From Aradus depressus (lineage: Eukaryota; Arthropoda; Insecta; Hemiptera; Aradidae): a stretch of 64,000 bases of DNA. This document shows, in pieces, positions 42,201 through 53,417 of the stretch. Made by a program: the position numbers and the translations under genes. Each line of letters starts with the position of its first letter. Within the stretch, counting starts at the first letter, position 1. Under the pieces are notes generated by a model. It saw nothing but the letters and a program-made list of their open reading frames with translations. It was not told the origin of the DNA and made no database searches. Location of the stretch: positions 2,604,001-2,668,000 of the forward strand of contig OY759221.1 in NCBI GenBank assembly GCA_963662175.1, written 5' to 3'.

Positions 42201-42235
42201 AAAATAAAAGTGGTCAGACAACAACTTTTATTTTT

Positions 42236-42606
42236 ATGATAAATTCTTTACATTTTCAGTTGTTGGGATTCTTGAGTTGATTCCTTCTGATCTAAAAATT
42301 AATAATTGTTGTCCTTATGGGCTTTTAATTGTTATTAATTAGAACAACAATTATTATACTTTTTGTGTTAAGCCTCCCTTCTAATTCCTTTCCTTGGTCG
42401 ATTTGGCTGAAAATCAATAGTTTTCGTTCTTAGAGTGTTCTGGATACACATATAAAATTTCATGTTGATACATTCATTGTATCGTCTTCACAGGCACACA
42501 GACAGACGTTTGATTTTTTTTATTTTTGGAATTTGGAGATCGGAAAACACGAAATTTCTGACCGATTATATAACTTCCTCTATACTTCGTATAGCGGGAA
42601 AGTAAA
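42236..42606 (-). repeat. TACTTCCCCAG-type copy, right half
   Basis: 'gattgtcttcacaggcacac', 'tttttggaatttggagatcg', ending 'tacttcgtatagcgggaaag'. The first part is displaced by the type A foldback. Confidence 0.55.
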
Positions 42607-43547
42607 TGGAAAGTTACAGAAAGTCTGTAGAAGTAAATTTGAAATTTATAGATCAAACGGTTTACAATATTGAAAGAGAGAGACTATCGAGTGACGTTAT
42701 AAGGGTCCTCCTTGGAGGCGACCAACTCTCAAAATAAACTACAAAAAACAACCCTCTTCTATATACATAGGTAGATTATTTCTCTGCCGGAGGGTTGTTC
42801 AATTGAAATTCTACCTTGGCAAAGGAAAATAACAATTTCTGAGAGAAAATGGCCCCGAGCTCATAGTTAATAATGATGTTTATAGGAGCGGCCCTTGGAA
42901 GGGTCTTTGTAACCAGGGATTTTCTCGCATTTGTAAAGGGCTCCTATTTCGCAAGTAATACATTATATTGGGACTTTAAAGGGGCCTCCAAAATTGAAAT
43001 GAACCTACCTCTTATATCTACCTCCGTAGCTTTACCAAGTAGGTACAGGGGAAGTTATGTAAACTGTAATAAATTCAATGATGTTTTCCCCTGGAATTTA
43101 ATGTTTTCTGAAGCCTGATTCCAAAAATGAAAAAAAAAAAAACAATTTTCTGTTTGTGTTTAATGTGTTTGTTAATTCAAGTCCCGACAGACGGATTATA
43201 TCGATACGGAATTATATGTGAACAGGTGAGTGTTGATTTATATTTTATACTTCAATAAAAAAAAACACTGGCTTTACAAATAACAAAATATGAAAAGACT
43301 TTATTTTAATTAACATCATACACAAGCTTCGTCTAACAAGTAACAGCTAATAACCTTCTGGTGGGACGGGCGAGCCGTGAGGGCTCCAGTGTTGCCACAT
43401 GCTTTTTTTTTATATTAAAGTAACTTATATGAATATATCAAATAATCAATAAAACATCAATACAACAGAATTGACATTATTCATCAGTGCAAAGTACATT
43501 AATGTTCTACCTTCCTAATGCATACATTATAATGTCCTGTCACATAA
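42607..43547. other. No gene seen
   Basis: 43,025-43,230 contains a TACTTCCCCAG-type piece ('caggggaagttatgtaaact', 'ttaatgttttctgaagcc'). The remainder is unclassified. An 81-codon frame at 42,873 has no motif. Confidence 0.4.
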
Positions 43548-43639
43548 TCTATATTAATAAAGCTGAAACGGGGTTTGTTTGTATGTTTGTTCCAGCATCA
43601 CGCCCAAACCGCTGGACGGATTTTTATGAAACTTCCCAT

Positions 43640-46600
43640 GTAGCATTCTTTTGAGCCCGATTGAATAATAGGCTATGTGGCGTCCCAAAATTTTGATCGG
43701 GAGGGGGGGTTGTAAGGGGGGCCTAAGTATATAAATAGTGCTAACTCATTAACTAATGGTCAAATTGTCATGAAATTTCACATGTAGTCTTTTTAAAAGC
43801 CAAACAGGAAAAAAAGGTGTGTGGCGTCCCAAAGTTTTGAACGGGAGGGGGGGGGGTTGTGGGGGGGCCTAATTATAAATATAGAGCTAACTCATTAACT
43901 AATGGGCGAATCGTCATGAAATTTCACATGTAGTATTTTTAAAAGCCAAATAGCAAAAAAAGGTGTGTGGCGTCCCAAAATGTGATCGGGAGGGGGGGGT
44001 TGTAAGGGGGGCCTAAGTATATAAATAGTGCTAACACATTAACTAATGGTCAAATTGTCATGAAATTTCACAGGTAGTCTTTTTAAAATCCAAACAGGAA
44101 AAAAAGGTGTATGGCGTCCCAAAGTTTTGATCGGGAGGGGGGGTTGTAAGAGGGGGCCTAAGTATATAAATAGTGCTAACACATTAACTAATGGTCAAAT
44201 CGTCATGAAATTTCACATGTAGTATTTTTAAAAGCCAAATAGGAAAAAAAGGTGTGTGGCGTCCCAAAGTTTTGAACGGGAGGGGGGGTTGTAAGGGGGG
44301 CCTAAGTATAAATATAGAGCTAATTCTTTAACGGTTGGTCGTATTGTCACGAAATTTAACATGGAGTATTCCTGAAGGCCAAATAGAAAAATAAGGTGTG
44401 TGGCGTCCCAAAGTTTTGAACGGGAGGGGGGGTTGTGGGGGGGCCTAAGTATAAATATAGAGCTAGCTCATTAACGGTTGATCGTATTGTCACGAAATTT
44501 CCCATGTAGTATTCCTGAAGGCCAAATAAAAAAATAAGGTGTGTGGCGTCCCAAAGTTTTGAACGGGAGGGGGGGTTGTGGGGGGGCCTAAGTATAAATA
44601 TAGAGCTAATTCTTTAACGGTTGGTCGGATTGTCACGAAATTTCACATGGAGTATTCCTGAAGGCCAAATAGAAAAATAAGGTGTGTGGCGTCCCAAAGT
44701 TTTGAACGGGAGGGGGGGTTGTGGGGGGGCCTAAGTATAAATATAGAGCTAACTCTTTAACGGTTGGTCGTATTGTCACAAAGTTCCACATGTAGTATTA
44801 CTGAAGACCAAATAAAAAAATAGGCGGTGTGACGGCTCAAAATTATGTACGGAAGGGGGGGTAGTGGGGGGGCCTAAGTATAAATATAGAGCTAACTCTT
44901 TAACGGTTGGTCGCATTGTCACAAAGTTTCACATGTAGTATTCCTGAAGACCAAATAAAAAAATAGGCGGTGTGACGGCTCAAAATTTTGTACGGAAGGG
45001 GGGGTAGTGGGGGGGCCTAAGTATAAATATAGAGCTAGCTCATTAACGGTTGGTCGTATTGTCACAAAGTTTCACATGTAGTATTCCTGAAGACCAAATA
45101 AAAAAATAGGCGGTGTGACGGCTCAAACTTTTGTACGGGAAGGGGGGTAGTGGCGGGGGGGTAGTGGCGGGGGGGGCCTAAGTATAAATATGGTGCTAGC
45201 TCAATAACGGTTGGTTGTATTGTCATGGAATTTCACATGCAGTATTCTTAAAAGCCAAATAGAAATATAGGGTGTATATGTCACAAAATTTTGAAAGGGA
45301 GGGTGGGTTGATGGGGGCCTAAGTATAAGTATAGTGATAAGTCATTAACGGATGATCGGATTGTCACGAAATTTCACATGTAGTATTCCTGGAGGCCAAA
45401 TAGAAAAATAGGCGGTGTGACAGCTCAACATTTTGTACGGGAGGGGGGGTTGTGGCGGGGGGGCCTAAGTATAAATATAGTGCTAGCTCATTAACGGTTG
45501 GTCGTATTGTCATGGAATTTCACATGTAGTATTCTTGATGGTCAAATAAAAAAATACACTATGTGACATTTTAATTTTGAAAGGGAGGGTGGGTTGATGG
45601 GGGCCTAAGTATAAGTATAGTGATAAGTCATTAACGGATGATCGGATTGTCACGAAATTTCACATGTAGCATTCTTGAAGGCCAATATGAAAAATATTGT
45701 GTGTGGCGTCCCAAAATTTTAAATGGAAGGGGGGGTTGTGGGCGTAGGCCTAAATATAAATATAGAGCTAGCTCATTAACGGTTGATCGTATTGTCACGA
45801 AATTTCCCATGTAGTATTCCTGAAGGCCAAATAAAAAAATAAGGTGTGTGGCGTCCCAAAGTTTTGAACGGGAGGGGGGGTTGTGGGGGGGCCTAAGTAT
45901 AAATATAGAGCTAGCTCATTAACGGGTGGTCGCATTTTCACGAAATTTCCCATGTAGTATTCCTGAAGGCCAAATAAAAAAATAAGGTGTGTGGCGTCCC
46001 AAAGTTTTGAACGGGAGGGGGGGTTTGGGGGGGGGGGGGGCTAAATATAAATATAGAGCTAGCTCATTAACGGTTGATCGTATTGTCACGAAATTTCCCA
46101 TGTAGTATTCCTGAAGGCCAAATAAAAAAATAAGGTGTGTGGCGTCCCAAAGTTTTGAACGGGAGGGGGGGTTGTGGGGGGGCCTAAGTATAAATATAGA
46201 GCTAGCTCATTAACGGGTGGTCGCATTTTCACGAAATTTCCCATGTAGTATTCCTGAAGGCCAAATAAAAAAATAAGGTGTGTGGCGTCCCAAAGTTTTG
46301 AACGGGAGGGGGGGTTGTGGGGGGGCTTAAGTATAAATATAGAGCTAGCTAAATAACGGGTGGTCGCATTGTCACGAAGTTTCACATGTAGTAAAAAAAA
46401 AAGGTGTGTGGCGACCCAAAGTTTTGAACTGGAGGGGGGGTTGTGGGGGGGGGGGGGGGGCTAAGTATAAATATAGTGGTAGCTCATTAACGGGTGGTCG
46501 TATTGTCATGGAATTTCACATGTAGTATTCTTAAAAGCCAATATAGGGTGTATAAGTCACAAAATTTTGAACGGGAGGATGGATTGATGGGGGCCTAAGT

Positions 46601-46930
46601 ATAAGTATAGTGATAAGTCATTAACGGATGATCGGATTGTAACGAAATTTCACATGTAGTATTCATAAAGGCCAAATAGAAAAATAGGGTGTTTGACATC
46701 AAAAAATTGTGAACGGGAGGGGGGTTATGGGGGTAGGCCTAAATTTGAAGATAGTGATAGGTCATTAACGGATGATTGGATTGTCATGGAATTTCACATG
46801 TAGTATTCTTGATGGCCAAATAGAAAAATACACTATGTGACATCTTAAAAATTTGGGAGGGGGGGGGGGGGGGCTAAGCATAAAAATAATGCTGAATGAT
46901 TAAAGGGCAATCGGATTGTCATGAATTTCA
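43640..46930 (+). repeat. ~140-bp tandem array, about 23 units
   Basis: Each unit runs 'gctaactcattaa', 'tggtcgtattgtcatgaaat', 'ttcacatgtagtatt', 'aaagccaaatag', 'ggtgtgtggcgtcccaaag', 'ttttgaacgggagggg', 'gggcctaagtataaatatag'. For example, successive units at 44,751 and 44,893 are 142 bp apart. The G-rich part (7-18 G) varies most in length. The same unit occurs in lower copy number in the other Helitrons. Confidence 0.9.
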
Positions 46931-48236
46931 CATGTAGTAGTAGTAACTATGTATTCGCTGTGGGGTTCACTGTTGCAAGACATTTACTAGCTGTGATGCC
47001 CAGCGTTCCTAACTATGTAGTATCTATGGGGTCCGCTGTTACAAAACACTTACTAGCTGTGTTGCCAGCGTTCCGAACTTCGTACTAGCTGTGGGGTCCG
47101 CTGTTGCAAGGCACATACTAGATGTGGTGCCCAGGGTTCCTAACTTCGTACTAGCTGTGGTGTCCGCTGTTGCAAGGCACAAACTAGATGTGGTGCTCAG
47201 CGTTCCTAACTTCGTACTAGCTGTGGGGTCCGCGGTTGCAAGGCACATACTAGATGTGGTGCTCAGCGTTCCTAACTTCGTACTAGCTGTGGGGTCCGCT
47301 GTTACAAAACACTTACTAGCTGTGTTGCCCAGCGTTCCTAACTTCGTACTAGCTGTGGTGTCCGCTGTTGCAAGGCACAAACTAGATGTGGTGCTCAGCG
47401 TTCCTAACTTCATACTAGCTGTGGGGTCCGCTGTTGCAAGGCACAAACTAGATGTGGTGCCCAGGGTTCCTAACTTCGTACTAGCTGTGGTGTCCGCTGT
47501 TGCAAGGCACATACTAGATGTGGTGCTCAGCGTTCCTAACTTCGTACTAGCTGTGGGGTCCGCTGTTGCAAGGCACATACTAGATGTGGTGCCCAGGGTT
47601 CCTAACTTTGTACTAGCTGTGGGGTCCGCTGTTGCAAGGCTCATACTCGCTGTGTTGCCCAGCGTACCGAACTTCATACTAGCTGTGGGGTCCGCTGTTG
47701 CAAGGCACATACTAGATGTGGTGCCCAGGGTTCCTAACTTCGTACTAGCTGTGGTGTCCGCTGTTGCAAGGCACATACTAGATGTGGTGCCCAGGGTTCC
47801 TAACTTCGTACTAGCTGTGGGGTCCGCTGTTGCAAGGCACATACTAGATGTGGTGCCCAGGGTTCCTAACTTCGTACTAGCTGTGGTGACCGCTGTTGCA
47901 AGGCACAAACTAGAATGTGGTGCTCAGCGTTCCTAACTTCGTACTACCTGTGAGGTCCGCTGTTGCAAGGCTCATACTCGCTGTGTTGCCCAGCGTACCG
48001 AACTTCATACTAGCTGTGGGGTCCGCTGTTGCAAGGCACATACTAGATGTGGTGCCCAGGGTTCCTAATTTCGTACTAGCTGTGGTGTCCGCTGTTGCAA
48101 GGCACATACTAGATGTGGTGCTCAGCGTTCCGAACTTCGTACTAGCTGTGGGGTCCGCTGTTGCAAGGCACATACTAGATGTGGTTCCCAGGGTTCCTAA
48201 CTTCGTACTAGCTGTGGTGTCCGCTGTTGCAAATTA
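46931..48236 (+). repeat. 66-bp dimeric satellite array, about 20 units
   Basis: Each unit is two related 33-bp monomers: one reading CTAGCTGTGGGGTCCGCTG then TTGCAAGGCACATA, the other CTAGATGTGGTGCCCAG then CGTTCCTAACTTCGTA. Both begin CTAG(C/A)TGTGG. Since 33 is divisible by three and the units lack stops in some frames, long spurious frames exist on both strands (47,039-48,237). Confidence 0.92.
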
Positions 48237-48269
48237 ATACAGCTATGTTGGTAGATAGGCAGCATCCAG

Positions 48270-49345
48270 AAACGAAGATGGTCAACCAAAGAAAGATTCA
48301 GATGTATCGGGAAAGTCCCATCCGAAGGACGACGTGCTCAAAGTTATTTTTATCTTCCCGATTAAAACATCTGACCTAAGTGACTTGGCTAGATTTCGAA
48401 ATGGCGATCCTGAGCTCGGTAAACTCCATTCTTCAAATTTCTCGCTTTTAAACGGTTTTTAGTATTAATATTTGTTAAAACTGATATACAGATTCAGATA
48501 TATCGGGGAAGTCCCATCCGAAGGACGACGTGCTCAAATTTATTTTTAACCTAAGTGAAATTTCAGCTACCCAGGTTTAGATACGTAACATACGACTCAT
48601 TATCGAGTACCTACATACAAAAAGGCCCTCGATCATAGCTTGAAGTCCAATCCGAAGGACGACGTGCTCAAGTTATTTTTAACGTAAATGAAATTTCAAC
48701 TACCCAGGTTTAGATACGTAACATACGACTCATTATCGAGTACCCGACATACGAAAAGGCCCTCGATCATAGCTTAAAGTCCAAACCGAAGGACGACGTG
48801 CTCAAATTTATTTTTATCTTCCCGATTAAAACATCTGACCTAAGTGACTTGGCTAGATTTCGAAATGGCGATCCTGAGCTCGGTAAACTCCATTCTTCAA
48901 ATTTCTCGCTTTTAAACGGTTTTTAGTTTTAATATTTGTTAAAACTGATGAACAACCGGGATATCTGAATCCTACACAAAAATTGAAATAAAAATGTTTT
49001 TCGAAAAACGTCGGGCTAAATACCATTCTTCATATTCCTGCTGTTTAACGGTTTATAGATTTAATATTTGTTAAAACTGATAGACAGATTTAGATATATC
49101 GGGAAAGTCCTATCCGAAGGACGACGTGCTCAAGGTTTTTTGAACCTAAGTGAAATTTTAGCGACCTAGGTTTAGTTACATAACATACGACTCATTATCG
49201 AGCACCTGACATACAAAAAGGCCCTCGATCATAGCCTAAAGTCTAATCCGAAGGACGACGTGCTCAAATTTATTTTTATCTTCCCGAATAAAATATCTGA
49301 CCTAAGTGCCTTGGCTAGATTTCTAAGTGGCGATCCTGAGCTCGA
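48270..49345 (+). repeat. SINE-derived satellite, first array
   Basis: Diverged tandem units of the satellite best seen at 58,130-59,500, with landmark boxes 'cccatccgaaggacgacgtg' at about 48,318, 48,515, 48,649 (variant), 49,105 and others. Unit lengths are irregular here, with boxes sometimes repeated inside a unit. Confidence 0.8.
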
Positions 49346-49501
49346 TAGACTCCATATGTATGATAAAATAAGTTACCGTTTGGATTCTACAAACATTATC
49401 AAGGAAGAAATGTGGAATATAAGTGGGCTTTGGAGATGGTAGTAGGAAGTTGGCAGGAGTGTTGGGTGATGTCACGTACCCTATGTTGAGCGGAACGTTT
49501 G
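49346..49501. other. Short single-copy segment
   Basis: About 150 bp not shared with the arrays, between the first satellite array and the Helitron pair. No feature recognised. Confidence 0.4.
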
Positions 49502-50465
49502 TCTATATTAATAAAGCTGAAACGGGGTTTGTGTGTTTGTATGTTTGTTCCAGCATCACGCCCAAACGGCTGGACGGATTTTTATGAAACTTCCCATGTA
49601 GCATCCCTATGAGCCCGATTGAAAAATGGGCTATGTCGCGTCCCAAAATTTTGATCGGGAGGGGGGGTAGTAAGGGGGGCCTAAGTATATAAATAGTGCT
49701 AACTCATTAACTAATGGTCGAATTGTCATGAAATTTCACATGTAGTATTTTTAAAAGCCAAAAAGAAAAAAAGGTGTGTGGCGTCCCAAAGTTTTGAACG
49801 GGAGGGGGGTTGTGGGGTAGGCGTAAATTTGGAGATAGTGATAGATCATTTACGGATGATCGGATTGTCATGGAATTTTTTATGTAGTATTCTTGATGGC
49901 CAAATAGAAAAATACACTATGTGACATCTTCAAAAATTTAACAGGGGGGGGGGGGGGGGGAGCAAAGCATAAAAAAATGCTGATTGATTAAAGGGTAATC
50001 GGATTGTCATGAATTTCACATGTAGTAGTAACTATGTATTTGCTGTGGGGTCCGCTGTTGCAAGGAACATACTAGCCGTGGTGCCCAGCGTTCCTAACTA
50101 CGTACTAAATGTGGTGTTCGCCGTCGCAAGGCACATACTAGCTGTGGTGCCCAGCGTTCCTAACTACGTACTAGATGTGGGGTCCGCCGTCAGCGTTCCG
50201 AACTTCTTACTAGCTGTGGTGCCCAGCGATGCCAAGTATTCACTAGCTGGGGTTTCCGCCGTTGAAAGGCGCATACTAGCTGTGGTGCCTAGGGGTCTTG
50301 AAAACTTACTAGCGTTACTATAGTTGAAGGACTATAAGCCTTATTCCGTATGAATAATCGAAAATTATAACATCATGAATGTGGTGTCGAAGGATTGAAT
50401 AGACTTACAGCAGATATTGAGAGAAAATTCAAAGTTCCCCGGGCAACGCCGGGTATTACTGCTAG
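49502..50465 (+). mobile_element. Short complete Helitron (964 bp)
   Basis: The 5' end is TCTATATTAATAAAGC. The 3' end has the hairpin sequence CCCGGGCAACGCCGGG, then TATTACTG and CTAG at 50,462-50,465. The order is head, about three ~140-bp units, an array of 33-bp monomers (50,030-50,310), and a ~155-bp tail. TC...CTAG with a subterminal hairpin and no target duplication defines Helitrons. There is no coding capacity. Confidence 0.88.
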
Positions 50466-52801
50466 TCTATATTAATAAAGCTGAAACGGGGTTTGTTTGT
50501 TTGTTTGTATGTTTGTTCCAGCATCACGCCCAAACGGCTGGACGGATTTTTATGAAACTTCCCATGTAGCATCCCTATGAGCCCGATTGAAAAATGGGCT
50601 ATGTGGCGTCCCAAAATTTTGATCGGGAGGGGGGGTTGTAAGGGGGGCCTAAGTATCTAAACAGTGCTAACTCATTAACTAATGGACGAAATGTCATGAA
50701 ATTTCACATGTAGTCTATTTGAAAGTCAAAAAGGAAAAAAAGGTGTGTGGCGTCCCAAAGTTTTGAACTGGTGGGGGGGTTGTGGGGGGGCCTAAGTATA
50801 AATATAGAACTAACTCTTTAACAGTTGGTCGCATTGTCACGAAGTTTCACATGTAGTATTCCTAAAGACCAAATAGAAAAATAGGCGGTGTGACGGCTCA
50901 AAATTTTTTACGGGAGGGGGGGGTATTTGGGGGGCCTAAGTATAAATATAGAGCTAACTCATTAACTAATGGCGAATCGTCATGAAATTTCACATGTAGT
51001 ATTTTTAAAAGCCAAATAGGAAATAAAGGTGTGTGGCGTCCCAAAGTTTTGAACGGGAGGGGGGGTTGTGGGGGGCCTAAGTATAAATATAGAGCTAACT
51101 CTTTAACGGTTGGTCGGATTGTCACGAAATTTCACATGGAGTATTCCTGAAGGCCAAATAGAAAAATAAGGTGTGTGGCGTTCCAAAGTTTCGATCGGGA
51201 GGGGGGGTTGTAAGAGGGGCCTACGTATATAAATAGTGCTAACTCATTAACTAATGGTCGAATTGTCATGAAATTTCATATGTAGTATTCCTAAAGGTCA
51301 AATAGAAATATTAGGTGTGTGACGGCCCAAAATTTTGAACAGGAAGGAGGGTTGTGGGGGGGGCTAAATATACATATAGAGTTAGCTCATTAACGGTTGG
51401 TCGTATTGTCACGAAATTTCGCATATATTATTCCTGAAGGCCAAATAGAAAAATAAGGAGTATGGCGTCCCGAAGCTTTGAACGGGTGGCGGGGTTGAGG
51501 GGGGGGGGGGACTAAGTATAAATATAGAGCTAGCTCATTAACGGTTGATCGTATTGTCATGAATCGGATTGTCATGAATTTCACATGTAGTAGTAGTAGT
51601 AACTATATATTCGCTGTGGGGTTCACTGTTGCAAGACATTTACTAGCTGTGATTTCCAGCGTTCCTAATATCGTACTAGCTGTGGGGTCCGCTGTTGCAA
51701 GGTACTTACTAGCTGTAGTGCTCAGCCCCAGCGTTCCTAACTATGTACTGGCTGTGGGGTTCGCTGTTGCAAGGCACCTATAAGACATTCACTAGCTGTA
51801 ATGCCCAGCGTTTCTAATTACGTACTAGCTGTGGGGTCTGCTGTTGCAAGGCGCTAGCAGTGTGGCCCAGCGTATTTCACTCGTAGGTACTAGCTGTGGG
51901 GTCCGCCGTTGCAAAACTCATACTAGCTGTGATGCCCTGTGGTTCTAACTACATACTATCTGTGGGGTTCTCAGTTGCAAGGCACCTACTACCTGTAGGG
52001 CCCAGCGTTCCTAAAAACGTACTAGCTGTGGGGTCCGTCGTTGCAAAAGCATACTAGCTGTGATGCCCAGGGTTCCTAATATCGTACTAGCTGTGGGGTC
52101 CGTTGTTGCAAGGCATTTACTAGCTGTAGTGCCCAGCGTTCCTAACTTCGTACTAGCTGTGGGGTCCGTTGTTGCAAGGCATTTACTAGCTGTAGTGCCC
52201 AGCGTTCCTAACTATGTACTAGCTGTGAAGTTCGCTGTTGCAAAGCACTTACTAACTGTAATGCCCAGCGTATTTAACTACATACTAGCTGTGGGGTCCG
52301 CTGTTGCAAGGCACTTAATAGCTGTGATGCCCAGCGTTCCTAACTTCGTACTAGCTGTGGGGTCCGCTGTTGCGAGGCACATACTAGCTGTGGTGACCAG
52401 CGTTCCTAACTACGTACTAGCTGTTGGGTCCGCCGTCGCAGGGCACATACTAGCTATGATGCCCAGCATTTCCAACTACGTACTAGCTGTGGTGCTCAGC
52501 GTTGCAAGCCACATACTAGCTGTGGTCACAAACGGTCTTAAGTACGCACTGACTAGGACGTCCAGCGATGCTAAGTATTCACTAGGTGTGGCTTCCGCCG
52601 TTGAAAGGCGCATACTAGCTGTGGTGCCCAGGGGTCCTAAAAACTTACTAGCGTTAGAACAGCTAGGACTATAAGCCTTATTCCGTATGAATAATTGAAA
52701 ATTATAACATCATGAATGTACTGTCGAGGAACTGAATAGCGTTATAGAAGATATTGGGAGAAAAATCAAAGTTCCCCGGGCAACGCCGGGTATAACTGCT
52801 A
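50466..52801 (+). mobile_element. Helitron directly abutting the previous one
   Basis: Starts TCTATATTAATAAAGC at the very next base after the CTAG of the upstream copy. It contains about seven ~140-bp units (50,590-51,590), 33-bp monomers (51,590-52,660) and the tail with CCCGGGCAACGCCGGG. The end reads ...CTGCTA followed by TAGATTTAA, which fits CTAG with its final G lost, inserted at an A|T inside the SINE-derived satellite (compare 58,136-58,144). Confidence 0.85.
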
Positions 52802-53251
52802 TAGATTTAATATTTGTTAAAACTGATAGAGAACGACCGGATTATCTGAATCCTACACAAAAATCAGAATAAAAATGTTTTTCAAAAAATTCACGCTATT
52901 TAACGGTTTATAGGCTTAATAATTGTTAAAACTGATACGACAGAATCAGATATATCCGAAAAGTCCCATCCGACGGACGACGTGCTCAAGGCTATTTTCA
53001 ACCTAAGTGAAATTTCACCTAACCAGGTTTATTTACATAACATACGTCTCATTATCGAGTACCTCACATTCGAAAAAGCCCTGGATCATCGCTTAAAGTC
53101 CCATCCGAAGGACGACGTGCTCAAAGTGTTTTTTAACTTCCCGATTGAAACATCTGACCTAAGTGCCTCAGCTAGATTTCTAAGTGGCGATCCTGAGCTC
53201 GGTAGACTCCATTCTTGAAATTTCTCGCTTTTTAGCGGTTTATAGATTTAA
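52802..53251 (+). repeat. SINE-derived satellite, left part of second array
   Basis: One ~441-bp unit with boxes at about 52,965 and 53,100. It ends at GGTTTATAGATTTAA (53,237-53,251), the duplicated target of the R1-like element. The array resumes at 58,130. Confidence 0.85.
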
Positions 53252-53417
53252 GATAGAACAGCTGGCTGGTGAACTTGAAGTGTTAAAAAAAAAAAAAAAA
53301 AATCTTTTTGACTAACCTTATTTATTTATTAAATTAAATTTTTTTTTGTTAAAAAAAAAAATAATAATAATAATAATCTGGATTGACAAGAATCCACGCT
53401 GAACAAGAGCACACAGG

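Larger units (their letters stand above)
40640..42235. mobile_element. Foldback element with hammerhead motifs at both ends, type A
   Basis: Left arm about 40,640-40,975 and right arm about 41,905-42,235 are inverted copies: 'agaccagaaccggttttcg', 'taaagcatcagggta', 'cacagcacagcggtta', 'ggtggggatagct' and 'caacatgcaaaaacc' are found complemented on the right in reverse order. Each arm has a hammerhead-like core. The middle holds a separate retrotransposon insertion (41,042-41,815). Single arms of the same type occur at 2,585 and 29,745. No reverse transcriptase of the Penelope type is present, so this is a non-autonomous derivative. Confidence 0.8.
43548..48236 (+). mobile_element. Helitron-derived element, expanded, 3' end missing
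   Basis: Starts TCTATATTAATAAAGC after an A, the same 5' end as at 49,502 and 50,466, and shares the head phrase 'ccagcatcacgcccaaac'. About 23 tandem ~140-bp units follow (43,640-46,930), then about 20 units of a 66-bp repeat (46,930-48,236), after which unrelated sequence begins without the hairpin and CTAG. No Rep/helicase protein is encoded, so this is non-autonomous and swollen by internal array growth. Confidence 0.75.

Noticed and set aside
47039..48237. Overlapping open frames of 281-289 codons (47,039-47,936) and about 90-105 codons (to 48,237) on both strands
   Set aside because: They are translations of the 66-bp satellite. The unit length is divisible by three and has no stops in these frames, so openness carries no information. 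The 'proteins' are 22-residue repeats on either strand.
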